DNA of 57,968 nucleotides from an uncultured Candidatus Saccharibacteria bacterium (GTDB lineage: Bacteria; Patescibacteriota; Saccharimonadia; Saccharimonadales; Saccharimonadaceae): positions 1-57,968 of the forward strand of contig CAMVAM010000006.1 of the NCBI GenBank assembly GCA_947165465.1, given 5' to 3'. This document shows, one piece after another, positions 8,311-17,719 of this stretch. A program made the position numbers and the translations under genes. Each line of letters opens with the position of its first letter. Position 1 is the stretch's first letter. The notes under the pieces are model-generated. The model saw only the letters and a list, made by a program, of their open reading frames with translations. It had not been told where the DNA came from and did not search any database.

Positions 8311-11300
8311 ATGAAAAAAGTAAAACTTAAGTTTTTGCCATTGGCTACGGCTGTGGTAGCTTTTTTGGTAGCAGGCGTACTGCAGCTGATCGGGGCCAAA
8401 GCAACACACGCGGAAACGATAATTAATAGCATATACCTTTCTAGTACGACTGCGAGCGTAACGGAGGGTGAGTTGCCTGCATTCACAGTAACCAATTCAA
8501 CTGAAGGCACAGTAGCAGAACCATACGGTAGTAACACTACTTGGCTTTATTGGGCAGATGGCTATTCATCGTGGCACGGCTTCGGACAAAACACACCGAC
8601 GGCGGTAGCGGACGGCACAACCCACTATGGTCTAGATATTCTCCTAGAAGCAACGAGCAATGAGTATTCATTTGACGAAACCCCATCTAACTACACAGTT
8701 TATTTTAATGGCGAAGATTATACAAATATTGGCCACACAGAAGTGTCAGTTAATACAAATTCTATATCCGTCCGCATAGATCTCGGCACTGCCGAAGCAG
8801 CTCAACCAGTTGTAATGACTACCATCGACTTCCATGTCCTCCATAACGGCGAAGGCGGTACATATTCCGTAAACTTCACTACAGATGACCCTGATGAACA
8901 AGCAAAAATCAACACTGAATTATCCACCTCAAACAATTTCCTTTCAGTCGAACAAGATACTACGGTTACCCTTACGGCTACTCCAGAATTTGGCTATGCC
9001 TTTATGGGATGGTATACTGCTGATCCAAATATTGGTCCGGGAGAATCTTATTTCGGAGACCATGTATATACCACAGAACCTACTTATCAATTCATACCAG
9101 AAGGTGGTCAATACTTCGCGCCTAGATTCGTACCACAAGAAGACGTCGTCCACATCACGGTTGATGAAAACGGCGGTGACCCAATTCTGCCTACCAACGT
9201 TGTTTTTGGCATAAAAGGCCAAACAATCATGGAGGCATTGGCACTAACCAATATCCAGCCGACTCACCCAACCGAAGATATGCTCTTAGTCGGCGTCTGC
9301 TTCGATGCAGAATGTGACCAAGAACTTAACGGCGAAGAAATACTCGATGATGACGTTACGGTATATTTGAAATGGGTTCAAGGCGTCCCAACGGACTTTA
9401 CTTATAACCTAAACTTCTACAATAACCCAGAGCAAGACGAATCAACAGTTGTTGTGTATATCGGTTTTCCAGTTGATTTAGAAGAGCCGGATCCAATCGA
9501 AGGTTACACTTTTGATGGCTGGTTTAAGGACCCGGAAGCAACCGAGCCATGGGACTGGGAAGAAACTGTCACGGGCCCAACCACAGTATATGCTCACTGG
9601 CGTGAAAATCTAACATCGATGAGCTTCACACTCGAACCTCCAACAATCGGTGATGTGGTTACACTTACATACAACCAAGAAAATGACATGGACGAGCCAA
9701 ATATTGTCCCGAATGTTGCATCAGATGAAGAGGATAAATATCAAGCCGTCATGCCGGACTGGGTACAAGGTTTGTGTACGGGCGGCTCAGACGCATGCAT
9801 GGAGCTATTTGAAGGCGAAATCCTACCAAATACTACCTACTATGCCAGAATTAATATCCATGCCACTGATGACTATGCAATTACATATGAGACGTTAGAC
9901 AATATTACCGTAAATGGCTCGGAGCCAGATGAATACTTTAACGTCTATGAAAATATTGACACTTATATAATTGTCGCAATTACGACACCGGCAGCCCAAA
10001 CATTCACCTTAACCTACGATGTAAGAGGCGGTACTGCAATCCCATCCGTCACGGATGAAGCTGGTACAATTATTCAACTTCCAACTCCAGTGAAGGGCGA
10101 AACTGAATTCCTCGTTTGGGAAGAACTTGATGATCAAGGGCAAACGGTCGGTTCATTTAATGCAGGCGATGAATTTACACTTGATAGAAATGTAGAACTA
10201 CACGCCGTATGGAATGAAGGCGGCCCACAGGCTGGCCTCACGATGACATTCCTTCCAGGAGATGGAACTGGCGAAACATTTACCATCCCAAAGAATGATG
10301 GCGACGAACTTACCCTCCCAGAAAACGTTTTTGAAGCTCCAGCCAACAAAAAATTTGGATATTGGATGAGCGTTGAGGGATACTTTAAGCCAGGAATGGT
10401 AACTGAAGTTCATAATGATATTGAATTCACAGCGATGTGGATTGATGAAGATGCTATTAATGAATTTAGAGCTAGTATCTCAGCTCCAGTCGCCGGCAAT
10501 CCAATGGTAACGACAATCACTCCGGTAAACGAACATTATACAGTTTCAGTCCTAAAGTGGTACGAAGGTGGCACCGCTCAGACACCGGGCACTGAGATCA
10601 CCGACATGAGTACTACTTATGCGGAAAACACTACCTACATCTTAAGAGCGCATTTTACTGTTGACGAAGGTTATAGCTACGAAACGCCTGTTTGGATCTT
10701 TATTAATAATGAGAGAGCGGTTTGGATGAGCTCAACGCAGACAACGGTGGACGGCACGATTGCCTTTACGACTAACGCAGCTCCAGCCCCGGGTTCTTAC
10801 ACGGTAAGCTTTGATGGCAACGGTGGTACCGGCTCAATGCAAAGCGTAGACGTAGCGAGTGGCGATACTTATGAGCTTCCAATCAACGATTTTGAACCGG
10901 CTTGGAACAAAGTCTTTGACAAATGGAATGTTGAAGGAATCGGCTATAAGTATCCGGGAGAAGAAATCACAGTTAATTCCAATATCGTAGTAACACCTGT
11001 TTGGAGAGATTGGGTATTAAAGAATAAATACCAAACAGCAAAAGAACAAACTCAGAACATCACGGTTAGGTATCAAAACGACATTCCGGCTCTCATTGCA
11101 CAGAAAAAAACCGAATTTGACGAAGCAATGGGAAACAGCCCACTAATTGACAGCACACCGCTATTCTCTAATACCGAGCCATACAAATATGCCGAAAACG
11201 GTCATATAGAACAGGGTCTCGGTACACTAATCTGTGTAAATAGCGACGACGAAATCGTGGACGATGCAAAATGCCATGCTCATGGATATGACTCTGGCTT

Positions 11301-12606
11301 CCTCATGAATTACTATTACACTGAAGTAAATGTCACTAGATCAACGACTGTTGAAGTAGACTTCAATACCAATGGCGGTAGCGGCACGGAGCCACAAGAA
11401 GTAGTTGCGCTCGGTACGGCCACCGAACCACAGAATGTGACACGCGACGGTTATGAACTCGCTGGTTGGTCCAAAGATGAAGCAATCATCAATGAAAACA
11501 CGGGTGAAGTTGCTTCCGGCAAATCATATTTCGATTTCTCAACCGCACTCGACAGCGACATTATACTTGTCGCCAACTGGAAAAAGATTCATACTGTCAG
11601 ATTTGATGATGGTGGAATCCTGAGAGAAGACCTAAAGCCGGTCGACCAGCAAGTAACTGCAGGCAATCCGATTGCCCAGCCAAAAGACGCCGATGGCTAC
11701 GATCTTCGTGATTATTACAACGACTACGAACTCGATGGTTTCTACTATGACGCCAACTTTCAAACTGAATACACCAATCAGCCAATTACCAGCGATACAA
11801 CATTGTTCCTCAAATGGCACGATATTTACGACGACTATACAAATATTACGAGTGTAAATATTACAGTTACAGCTCCGGTTGCTGGCACAGAAATCACAAT
11901 GACTAACGTTAATGACCCAACGACACAAACTCCGCAAGTAACCGTAGAGGTACCGGCTAATTCAGAGTACGACGTTAATGGAGCACACTACAGTAACTGG
12001 TACACCTCCAGGAGTCTCGACCCAGAATACTTCACTGGCGCGCTGATTAAAGGAAACAAATATTACGCAGCAATCTATCTTGCTGCAAATGATGACCAAC
12101 ATGTATTTGCAAGAAACGTTTCCGTCACAGTGAATGGCCAAGTGCTTGCCACCGAATACGTCAACAATGACCTCGATCTCTTGAGGGTGTTCGTCGAAGT
12201 TACTCCTAGTCTTGTAGAATATGAAATTCTTGAAGGCGAGAATCAGACACACTCAGTAGTCGATAACAAAGATGATGGCCTTACTGTAAGAGGTAGTGGC
12301 GAATTAAACATTCTTGAAAGCGTCGCGGTAGATGGCACAATTATTTCGGAGGATAAATACGAAAAATCCGAAGGAAGCACCATCATTACCTTGAAGCCAA
12401 CATATCTTAATACATTGGCAAACGGCACACACACGCTTACCCTTAACTGGACCAATGGTAGTGCATCCACAACCTTCACTATCTCTGGCCAAAACAATAA
12501 CCCGACTACAGCAGATACGATCACTGTTTGGAACACAGTATTTGTAATCTCATTAGCAATGGCTACATTAAGCGTAGTAGGAATCAAAAAATCCTACAGA
12601 AAGTAG
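8311..12606 (+). CDS. Giant InlB-repeat surface protein with NPTTAD sorting signal
   Basis: 1431 residues. A Lys-rich signal peptide (1-35) has a likely cleavage after THA. At least six InlB/Listeria-Bacteroides-type beta repeats can be read, each ending in a Trp-containing strand such as TTVYAHW, VELHAVW, IEFTAMW, IVVTPVW, IILVANW and TLFLKW. Between them are beta-rich segments that recur (for example ISAPVAGNPMVTTITP and VTAPVAGTEITMTNVN). The C-terminus is NPTTAD (1397-1402), a hydrophobic span, then KKSYRK: the layout of a sortase sorting signal with a non-LPxTG motif. The immediately downstream gene is a class-B-like sortase. It is probably a wall- or S-layer-linked adhesin contacting the host cell; ligand unknown. 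It has a strong ribosome site (GAAGGAGGT). Confidence 0.9.
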   Translation: MKKVKLKFLPLATAVVAFLVAGVLQLIGAKATHAETIINSIYLSSTTASVTEGELPAFTVTNSTEGTVAEPYGSNTTWLYWADGYSSWHGFGQNTPTAVADGTTHYGLDILLEATSNEYSFDETPSNYTVYFNGEDYTNIGHTEVSVNTNSISVRIDLGTAEAAQPVVMTTIDFHVLHNGEGGTYSVNFTTDDPDEQAKINTELSTSNNFLSVEQDTTVTLTATPEFGYAFMGWYTADPNIGPGESYFGDHVYTTEPTYQFIPEGGQYFAPRFVPQEDVVHITVDENGGDPILPTNVVFGIKGQTIMEALALTNIQPTHPTEDMLLVGVCFDAECDQELNGEEILDDDVTVYLKWVQGVPTDFTYNLNFYNNPEQDESTVVVYIGFPVDLEEPDPIEGYTFDGWFKDPEATEPWDWEETVTGPTTVYAHWRENLTSMSFTLEPPTIGDVVTLTYNQENDMDEPNIVPNVASDEEDKYQAVMPDWVQGLCTGGSDACMELFEGEILPNTTYYARINIHATDDYAITYETLDNITVNGSEPDEYFNVYENIDTYIIVAITTPAAQTFTLTYDVRGGTAIPSVTDEAGTIIQLPTPVKGETEFLVWEELDDQGQTVGSFNAGDEFTLDRNVELHAVWNEGGPQAGLTMTFLPGDGTGETFTIPKNDGDELTLPENVFEAPANKKFGYWMSVEGYFKPGMVTEVHNDIEFTAMWIDEDAINEFRASISAPVAGNPMVTTITPVNEHYTVSVLKWYEGGTAQTPGTEITDMSTTYAENTTYILRAHFTVDEGYSYETPVWIFINNERAVWMSSTQTTVDGTIAFTTNAAPAPGSYTVSFDGNGGTGSMQSVDVASGDTYELPINDFEPAWNKVFDKWNVEGIGYKYPGEEITVNSNIVVTPVWRDWVLKNKYQTAKEQTQNITVRYQNDIPALIAQKKTEFDEAMGNSPLIDSTPLFSNTEPYKYAENGHIEQGLGTLICVNSDDEIVDDAKCHAHGYDSGFLMNYYYTEVNVTRSTTVEVDFNTNGGSGTEPQEVVALGTATEPQNVTRDGYELAGWSKDEAIINENTGEVASGKSYFDFSTALDSDIILVANWKKIHTVRFDDGGILREDLKPVDQQVTAGNPIAQPKDADGYDLRDYYNDYELDGFYYDANFQTEYTNQPITSDTTLFLKWHDIYDDYTNITSVNITVTAPVAGTEITMTNVNDPTTQTPQVTVEVPANSEYDVNGAHYSNWYTSRSLDPEYFTGALIKGNKYYAAIYLAANDDQHVFARNVSVTVNGQVLATEYVNNDLDLLRVFVEVTPSLVEYEILEGENQTHSVVDNKDDGLTVRGSGELNILESVAVDGTIISEDKYEKSEGSTIITLKPTYLNTLANGTHTLTLNWTNGSASTTFTISGQNNNPTTADTITVWNTVFVISLAMATLSVVGIKKSYRK

Positions 12607-12613
12607 TAAAAAG

Positions 12614-12642
12614 GGCGGTAGCAAAACTACCGCCTAATTTTT
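12614..12642 (+). terminator. Terminator/attenuator between the surface protein and its sortase
   Basis: Perfect 8-bp GC-rich stem (GGCGGTAG / CTACCGCC, loop CAAAA) followed by AATTTTT. It lies 7 bp after the surface-protein stop and 10 bp before the sortase start, so sortase expression probably depends on read-through. Confidence 0.85.
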
Positions 12643-12652
12643 CGGAAGTACT

Positions 12653-13417
12653 ATGAAACTAGAAGGAAGCAAAAGAAAAATTCTGAAATATATATTCATA
12701 ATTCTTTTGATTGCCTCCGGTGCAGCAGCAGTAATTTCAGGCTACAATATCATCAAATATCAAATCGACAAAGATAAGACTAATAGGAATCTGAATCTCA
12801 TCGAAAACTCAGTCGTAGTAAACGACGAAGCCGAACCAGAAGACAAATACGCTGTAGACTTTAAAGCCTTAAAAGAACAAAATGGAGACGTCGTCGCTTA
12901 TCTAAAAGTCTTTGGTACTAATATCGACTGCCCAATCGTCAAATCATACAATAATTCCTATTATTTAAAGCACAGCTTTGACAAGCAATATAATATCCTC
13001 GGCTGGCCATTTGCCGATTTTAGAAACAGTTTTAACGGTAATGACAAGAATATCATCGTGTATGGCCACAATTTAAACGATGGCTCTCTCTTTGGTTCGC
13101 TCATCAATGTGCTAAGAGCCGAGTGGCAAAACCAAGCCGAAAACCGTATTATTATCCTTGTCACACCAGAAGAAACTAAGCTCTACGAAGTCTTCTCGAC
13201 CTATGAATACAAACCGGAAGATTATTACCTCACTACCCAATTTGATAGCACCGAAGCTTATACTGACTTCCTAAACGAAATCAGAGCCAGATCAAATCGT
13301 AATTATGGCGTAGAAATAGGCCAAGACGATAAGATCTTGACCCTTTCTAGCTGTATTGGTACCGGCGAAGCTCGTGTGGTGCTTCACGCTAAAGAAATTA
13401 ATAATTCTCAGCCTTAA
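12653..13417 (+). CDS. Class B-like sortase
   Basis: Membrane transpeptidase that cleaves a sorting signal and attaches the protein to an envelope nucleophile. 254 residues: N-terminal anchor (about 10-32) and a sortase B-type domain starting at [18 protein letters not shown]. Catalytic residues are His139 ([12 protein letters not shown]), Cys234 ([10 protein letters not shown]) and Arg241 ([10 protein letters not shown]), all present. The neighbouring NPTTAD protein is the obvious substrate, because class B enzymes recognise NPxT-type motifs. The start has a GGAAG ribosome site just behind the terminator. The last 20 bp overlap the convergent rubrerythrin gene. Confidence 0.92.
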   Translation: MKLEGSKRKILKYIFIILLIASGAAAVISGYNIIKYQIDKDKTNRNLNLIENSVVVNDEAEPEDKYAVDFKALKEQNGDVVAYLKVFGTNIDCPIVKSYNNSYYLKHSFDKQYNILGWPFADFRNSFNGNDKNIIVYGHNLNDGSLFGSLINVLRAEWQNQAENRIIILVTPEETKLYEVFSTYEYKPEDYYLTTQFDSTEAYTDFLNEIRARSNRNYGVEIGQDDKILTLSSCIGTGEARVVLHAKEINNSQP

Positions 13418-13934
13418 TTTCGAAATAGCTCTGTGGGTGGTTGCAAACCGGACAAACCTCCGGTGCCTTTTTCCCTACCACGATGTGGCCACAGTTGCGG
13501 CATACCCAGATGCACTCGCCATCTTTAGAAAAGACTTTACTATCTTCAATATTTTTTAGGAGTGCACGATAACGTTCCTCATGATGTTTTTCAATCTCAG
13601 CGACAGCCTCAAATTTCTTAGCCAGTTCTTCAAAGCCTTCCTCACGGGCGGTTTTAGCGAACTCGACATACATATCGGTCCACTCGTAGTTCTCGCCATC
13701 AGCGGCAGCACGGAGGTTTTCAACGGTAGATGGTACAGAACCACCATTTAGCTCTTTAAACCACATTTTGGCATGTTCTTTTTCATTCCCTGCGGTTTCT
13801 TCAAAGATAGCTGCAATCTGCTCGTAGCCATCCTTCTTGGCCTTAGAAGCAAAATAAGTATATTTATTGCGGGCCTGCGATTCGCCGGCAAATGCTGCTT
13901 TTAAGTTTTCTTCTGTTTTAGTTCCTTTGTACAT
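13398..13934 (-). CDS. Rubrerythrin
   Basis: Non-haem di-iron peroxidase that reduces H2O2. 178 residues when started at the ATG with a consensus AGGAGG site. The N-terminal ferritin-like four-helix domain has the ligand blocks [11 protein letters not shown] and [10 protein letters not shown], plus the second pair REEGFEELA and [10 protein letters not shown]. The C-terminal rubredoxin domain has two CxxC knuckles (VCRNCG, VCPVCN). It lies 13 bp after the SDR gene on the same transcript. Reducing partners are not visible here. An in-frame upstream ATG would overlap the SDR stop and has no ribosome site. Confidence 0.95.
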   Translation of the reverse strand: MYKGTKTEENLKAAFAGESQARNKYTYFASKAKKDGYEQIAAIFEETAGNEKEHAKMWFKELNGGSVPSTVENLRAAADGENYEWTDMYVEFAKTAREEGFEELAKKFEAVAEIEKHHEERYRALLKNIEDSKVFSKDGECIWVCRNCGHIVVGKKAPEVCPVCNHPQSYFEIKAENY

Positions 13935-13947
13935 ATTCCTCCTTTTA

Positions 13948-14709
13948 TTAAATACAAGTGTAGCCACCGTCAACTGGCATTATTAAACCAGTTACATAAG
14001 ACGCTTCTTCTGATGCTAGAAAAACCGCCGCCGCATCTAACTCGCCAGGTTTACCATAGCGTTCCATCGGGACATGAGTCTTCGCGAATTCTTGGAACTT
14101 CTCAGTATCAAGTACAGATTTAGTGAGTTCTGTCTCAAAATAGCCCGGACAAATCGCATTACAAGTGATGCCGTCGGTCGCAAGCTCAGCCGCTACAGCA
14201 CGCGTAAAGTTCACCACAGCGCCTTTCGAGGCATGGTAAGCCACAGTATGGATCTCGGTATTACCAACTAAACCATACATCGAAGCGATATTGATTATAC
14301 GGCCATGATGATGCTTCTTCATAATCTTTGCGAAAGCCCGCGTCATCTTAAATACAGATGTTTCGTCGGTAGCAATGGTAAAATCCCATTCTTCATCGGT
14401 CATATCAAGCACGCCCTTGTCTTTTGATGAGCCGGCACAGTTTAATAGAATATCTACGCGTCCGAATTCTTTCTCGGCTTGCTCGGCAGCAGCATTGATG
14501 CTCTCGGTTGAAGTGACATCGCATTTGATTGGGAGAACCCGTGAAGCACCAGCCTTTTCTAGTTCCGGCTTGAACTCTTCTAGCCTCTCATAACGACGGG
14601 CCAAAATCACCAGGTCAGCGCCCTGCCTTGCAAACGCTAAAGCCATTTGCTTACCAAGTCCAGAAGAAGCACCTGTTACGACCGCTACTTTCCCTTTAAG
14701 ATTAAACAT
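13948..14709 (-). CDS. Short-chain dehydrogenase/reductase
   Basis: 253-residue classical SDR. NAD(P)-binding TGASSGLG is at 13-20, the NCAGS strand near 89, catalytic Ser in NIASMYG, and the Tyr-Lys pair in AYHASKG. The GYFETELT region and C-terminal [15 protein letters not shown] are typical of the gluconate 5-dehydrogenase / FabG-like branch. The substrate cannot be assigned. An Arg after the Gly-rich region (ARRYERLEE) hints at NADPH use. The ribosome site is TAGGAG and a -10 TATAAT lies about 28 bp upstream. It is the first gene of a pair with rubrerythrin. Confidence 0.88.
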   Translation of the reverse strand: MFNLKGKVAVVTGASSGLGKQMALAFARQGADLVILARRYERLEEFKPELEKAGASRVLPIKCDVTSTESINAAAEQAEKEFGRVDILLNCAGSSKDKGVLDMTDEEWDFTIATDETSVFKMTRAFAKIMKKHHHGRIINIASMYGLVGNTEIHTVAYHASKGAVVNFTRAVAAELATDGITCNAICPGYFETELTKSVLDTEKFQEFAKTHVPMERYGKPGELDAAAVFLASEEASYVTGLIMPVDGGYTCI

Positions 14710-14749
14710 TAATAACTCCTATTTAATTAACTCAATTATAGCATGAATA

Positions 14750-14775
14750 GAAAAAACCGTCTCGGTCGAGACGGT
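14750..14775 (-). terminator. Terminator of the small membrane protein gene
   Basis: Perfect 8-bp stem (ACCGTCTC / GAGACGGT, loop GGTC), followed on the minus strand by a U-run (plus-strand A-run 14750-14755). Confidence 0.85.
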
Positions 14776-14784
14776 AGGTAGAAG

Positions 14785-14967
14785 TTAGGTGTTTTTAGCA
14801 AGAGAAAGTACGATAACGACTGTGATGCAGCAGATAATGACAAAAATATTGACTACGTGTTCCCATTTTTCAGCGAAAAGAATATTCCGCATCCGGAGTT
14901 CCTGCATCAACATGATGACAAATAACAGAACAAACGCAATCGATACAGCTACATGCAGACTAAACAT
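14785..14967 (-). CDS. Small two-span membrane protein
   Basis: 60 residues with two hydrophobic segments (about 3-21 and 38-56) around a charged loop (QELRMRNILFAEKWEH). It has a clear ribosome site (AAGGGGG, spacing 6) and a strong terminator 10 bp after its stop, so it is a free-standing real gene. Family not recognised. The topology resembles small holin-like or regulatory membrane peptides, but nothing specific supports that. Confidence 0.7.
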   Translation of the reverse strand: MFSLHVAVSIAFVLLFVIMLMQELRMRNILFAEKWEHVVNIFVIICCITVVIVLSLAKNT

Positions 14968-15034
14968 AATATACCCCCTTTTAAAGTGCAGTTCTACCTG
15001 CGAAATATTATATCATAAAATCAAAGAAACACAA

Positions 15035-15262
15035 TTAAGAGTAGTAGATCTGCTCTTCAAACCACTCCGGTTCATCTAAATCCGGATCTACCTCAAAATG
15101 CGAGCGCTCCTTATTAATCTCAAACTCTTCTGCACCGACCATCTCATCGAAACCTTTTAAACTCATAAACGGCATAAATTGCCCAGCGCGGTCACGCATA
15201 CTCATATATGGTCGCCCTTCAGCATGAAAATGTGGCAAATCAATAATGTCGTCATATTTCAT
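15035..15262 (-). CDS. Small protein coupled to Y-family polymerase
   Basis: 75 residues, Asp/Glu-rich C-terminus. The core MRDRAGQFMPFMSLKGFDEMV resembles the short proteins commonly found directly after Y-family polymerase genes in Firmicutes (pattern RAxQFxPFxALxGYDE). Its ATG overlaps the polymerase stop (ATGA), so translation is coupled. That suggests a stoichiometric accessory factor for the polymerase. The biochemical role of the family is unknown to me. Confidence 0.75.
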   Translation of the reverse strand: MKYDDIIDLPHFHAEGRPYMSMRDRAGQFMPFMSLKGFDEMVGAEEFEINKERSHFEVDPDLDEPEWFEEQIYYS

Positions 15263-16614
15263 TCCTTATGTCCTCCAACCTGCGCATTCCTGTCACGCTG
15301 CGTAGCGCCTTCTTCAAAGTTTAGACCCCGAAGAATCGCATTTTTACCGTATCTACTCTTAATCTCCAGAATCGCTCTTTCACGTCTCGTATCCCTAGCA
15401 TCATCTTCCTTTTTCTTCTGATAATCCGTAAAAATCGACAGCTGATGAAGTGGCTTCTTTTCAAAATAGTATTTCACATGGTTTGCCGTAATATAAATCC
15501 TTCGAACCAATAAATCCGGATTCACAACCTTATCAAATAGCTCACCGGACCGCTCCATAAACTCCTTCTCAGACTCCGAATAACCATCTAAATTCACTGT
15601 CCCATGCGCATGCTTTGGTATCTTCCGGCCATAAGGGTCCTTCGCTAAATCACCGGAGTGATGCTTGGCGCTTGAAACATCATACTCAATCGTAATCACA
15701 AGCTGATTTGTCATCAATTTCTTCCGAATTAAATCGAGCGCGAGCTGATCCGCCATCTCAAGAAGCACTACTTTTGCTTCATCAAACTTATACGGCCGAG
15801 ACAATACCTGTCCAGAACAAATACAATGATTATCCGACCGATAACTCCTAATATCCTTCATCTCGACCGGTTCATAGCCCCAGGCGTGGTCAATCAGAAG
15901 CTCAGCCATAACGCCGAACTCTTTATATAAAATATCAGAGCCGGTAAGCGAATATCTCGCTACGTCTCCCATTGTATGAATCCCGAGCTTAGCTAACCTT
16001 TTAGAATACCCTCGTCCAATCCGCCAAAAATCCGTAATTGGCTCATGGTCCCAAAGCTCCTTTCGATAGCTCATTTCATCAAGCTCCGCAATTCTTACGC
16101 CATCCTTATCTGGCTCCATATGCTTGGCTTTGATATCCATCGCAATCTTCGCAAGATATAGGTTCGTACCAATCCCGGCCGTTGCCGTAATCCCGGTTTC
16201 TGAAAGCACTTTTCGAATCATTTTGAGAGCCAAATCTCTGGCCGTCATCTTGTAATGTTTAAGATATGAAGTCGCATCTATAAATACTTCGTCCACCGAA
16301 TAAACATGAATGTCCTCCGGTGCCACGAAAGTAGCATAAATCGAGAAAATCTTGGTAGAAATCTCCATGTATTTTCGCATTCTCGGCGGAGCGATAATGA
16401 AATCCGAGGTCTTCTGATAAACCTCATAAAGCCTAGCTCTCCCGGAAATTCCAAGCGCCTTTAGAGCCGGCGTCACCGCAAGGCAAATCGTTTTTTCAGT
16501 CCTCGATTCATCTGCAACCACAAGTCTGGCCGTCAAAGGGTCTAGCCCGCGCTCAACACACTCTACGCTGGCATAAAAAGATTTGAGATCAATGGCAATA
16601 TAGACCTTCCTCAT
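15259..16614 (-). CDS. Y-family (translesion) DNA polymerase, UvrX/DinB-like
   Basis: 451 residues. Palm carboxylates are Asp9 (AIDLKSFYASVE) and Asp108-Glu109 (YSVDEVFID). A helix-hairpin-helix thumb lies around FWRIGRGYSKRLAKLGI. The little-finger domain occupies roughly 245-380. After it, QLSIF at 391-395 fits the beta-clamp-binding consensus QLxLF, so the enzyme can dock on the replication clamp. The Arg/Lys/Glu-rich tail (399-451) is longer than in DinB. It sits upstream of, and overlaps by 4 bp, the 75-residue protein; in Firmicutes this pairing occurs on chromosomes and mobile elements. A TAAAAT box 6 nt before the ATG and an AGGA both precede the start. Confidence 0.93.
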   Translation of the reverse strand: MRKVYIAIDLKSFYASVECVERGLDPLTARLVVADESRTEKTICLAVTPALKALGISGRARLYEVYQKTSDFIIAPPRMRKYMEISTKIFSIYATFVAPEDIHVYSVDEVFIDATSYLKHYKMTARDLALKMIRKVLSETGITATAGIGTNLYLAKIAMDIKAKHMEPDKDGVRIAELDEMSYRKELWDHEPITDFWRIGRGYSKRLAKLGIHTMGDVARYSLTGSDILYKEFGVMAELLIDHAWGYEPVEMKDIRSYRSDNHCICSGQVLSRPYKFDEAKVVLLEMADQLALDLIRKKLMTNQLVITIEYDVSSAKHHSGDLAKDPYGRKIPKHAHGTVNLDGYSESEKEFMERSGELFDKVVNPDLLVRRIYITANHVKYYFEKKPLHQLSIFTDYQKKKEDDARDTRRERAILEIKSRYGKNAILRGLNFEEGATQRDRNAQVGGHKE

Positions 16615-16643
16615 ATTCCTATTTTACTACATCTGTAGCTATC

Positions 16644-16672
16644 TTGACAAAACACAAGAAATTTGATATAAT
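16644..16672 (+). promoter_or_regulatory. Consensus promoter of the VanZ-like gene
   Basis: TTGACA (16644-16649), 17-bp spacer, TATAAT (16667-16672). The predicted leader is about 45 nt with an AGGGGTG ribosome site. Confidence 0.85.
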
Positions 16673-16724
16673 TAAAGAACGGCTTTGGTACATTAAAAAA
16701 TCTTATATATAGGGGTGATAGTTT

Positions 16725-17192
16725 TTGAATTTAGCTCTTAAAAGATGGGTTAAATACGTCGCCATTTTGCTAGTAGTATTCGTACTTTGCTGGCAGAACT
16801 CCGCCGATTCAACCACCGTCACAAACACGACGGTGAGAATGGTACAGAAAATCTCCAATATGTTCGGGAAAGACCTCGAATACAGCGAGAATCTCTACTA
16901 CCTGATTCGAAAAATCGGTCACGGTCTTGTGTTTCTGGTTCTGGCATTTGCCGGACATCTAGCTATCGCAGAGACCGCGAGCACCATAAGAGCGGCAGTA
17001 ATTACTTCATTTACTATGAGTATCATCATCGCCATTCTAACCGAGCTCATGCAAGCCTATGCTTTTGACAGGCGCACATCTCTTGCCGATGCCGGCATCA
17101 ATGTCGCCGGGACAATCCTCGGCATCCTGCTTGGACTCCTCTTCGAATGGCTTCGTAAACTTATCGCAGCCAAAAAAGCCGAAACCGTCTAG
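16725..17192 (+). CDS. VanZ-like membrane protein
   Basis: 155 residues with four membrane spans (about 9-23, 62-80, 88-110, 125-148). The family hallmark blocks are present: WQNSADSTTV near the first span, RKIGHGLVFLVLAFAGH in the second, and a TELMQAYAFDRRTSLADAGINVAGTILG block at 105-132. VanZ relatives affect glycopeptide sensitivity in enterococci, but most are of unknown function in the envelope. It starts at TTG, placed 7 nt after AGGGGTG; there is no ATG nearby. The terminator overlaps the stop codon. Confidence 0.88.
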   Translation: MNLALKRWVKYVAILLVVFVLCWQNSADSTTVTNTTVRMVQKISNMFGKDLEYSENLYYLIRKIGHGLVFLVLAFAGHLAIAETASTIRAAVITSFTMSIIIAILTELMQAYAFDRRTSLADAGINVAGTILGILLGLLFEWLRKLIAAKKAETV

Positions 17193-17208
17193 AAATAGGC
17201 GGTTTTTT
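17182..17208 (+). terminator. Terminator overlapping the VanZ-like stop
   Basis: 9-bp stem AAACCGTCT / AGGCGGTTT (one G-U pair), loop AGAAAT, followed by T's. Confidence 0.75.
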
Positions 17209-17224
17209 CATTTATAATGTAAGT

Positions 17225-17641
17225 ATGATTATTTTCCAATATCGACGTGAACCGGCGATGTGGCCGTATGGCGACGATGAATTTTTCGAACTTAAAGTCG
17301 AATATACTGCCGAAAATAATGTCTCTGTTAAAGATTATGGCGAATACAGCACGCATACTTTACCAAAAGAATCTTTACTCCAGATTGTGACCATGATCCA
17401 GACCAATCCGAAGCTTATCAAGATGGAAAACCTCGAACAAAACGACAATTTCGACGGCGAAGAGTATGAATTTCTCTTTTGTGACGGCCTTAAATCCAAT
17501 AAGCTCTTCGGTTTTAATATCTTTGACTACAAAGAAGATGTGCCGCACCCACGCGTAATGCTCTGCATGGAGACGCTTTACCGCATCGTCGAGATCCTCG
17601 GCGAGAACAGCATCTTTGTTCATATCAAAAAGAAAGAATAG
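17225..17641 (+). CDS. Hypothetical cytoplasmic protein
   Basis: 138 residues, acidic, no signal peptide or membrane segment. It is predicted alpha/beta, with features such as WPYGDDEFFELKVEY, EYEFLFCDG and HPRVMLCMETLYRIVEIL. I do not recognise the family. A TATAAT (17213-17218) ends 6 nt before the ATG, giving a leaderless start. It is followed after 78 bp by the P-loop/CYTH gene, which has its own -10 (near 17658) and ribosome site, so the two may be separate units. Confidence 0.7.
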   Translation: MIIFQYRREPAMWPYGDDEFFELKVEYTAENNVSVKDYGEYSTHTLPKESLLQIVTMIQTNPKLIKMENLEQNDNFDGEEYEFLFCDGLKSNKLFGFNIFDYKEDVPHPRVMLCMETLYRIVEILGENSIFVHIKKKE

Positions 17642-17719
17642 TCTACTCTGTTATATGATATAATTATAGAGACAATATTTTTTGTCGCACTTTTACTTGT
17701 AGTTAAGGAGGGTTGAAAA

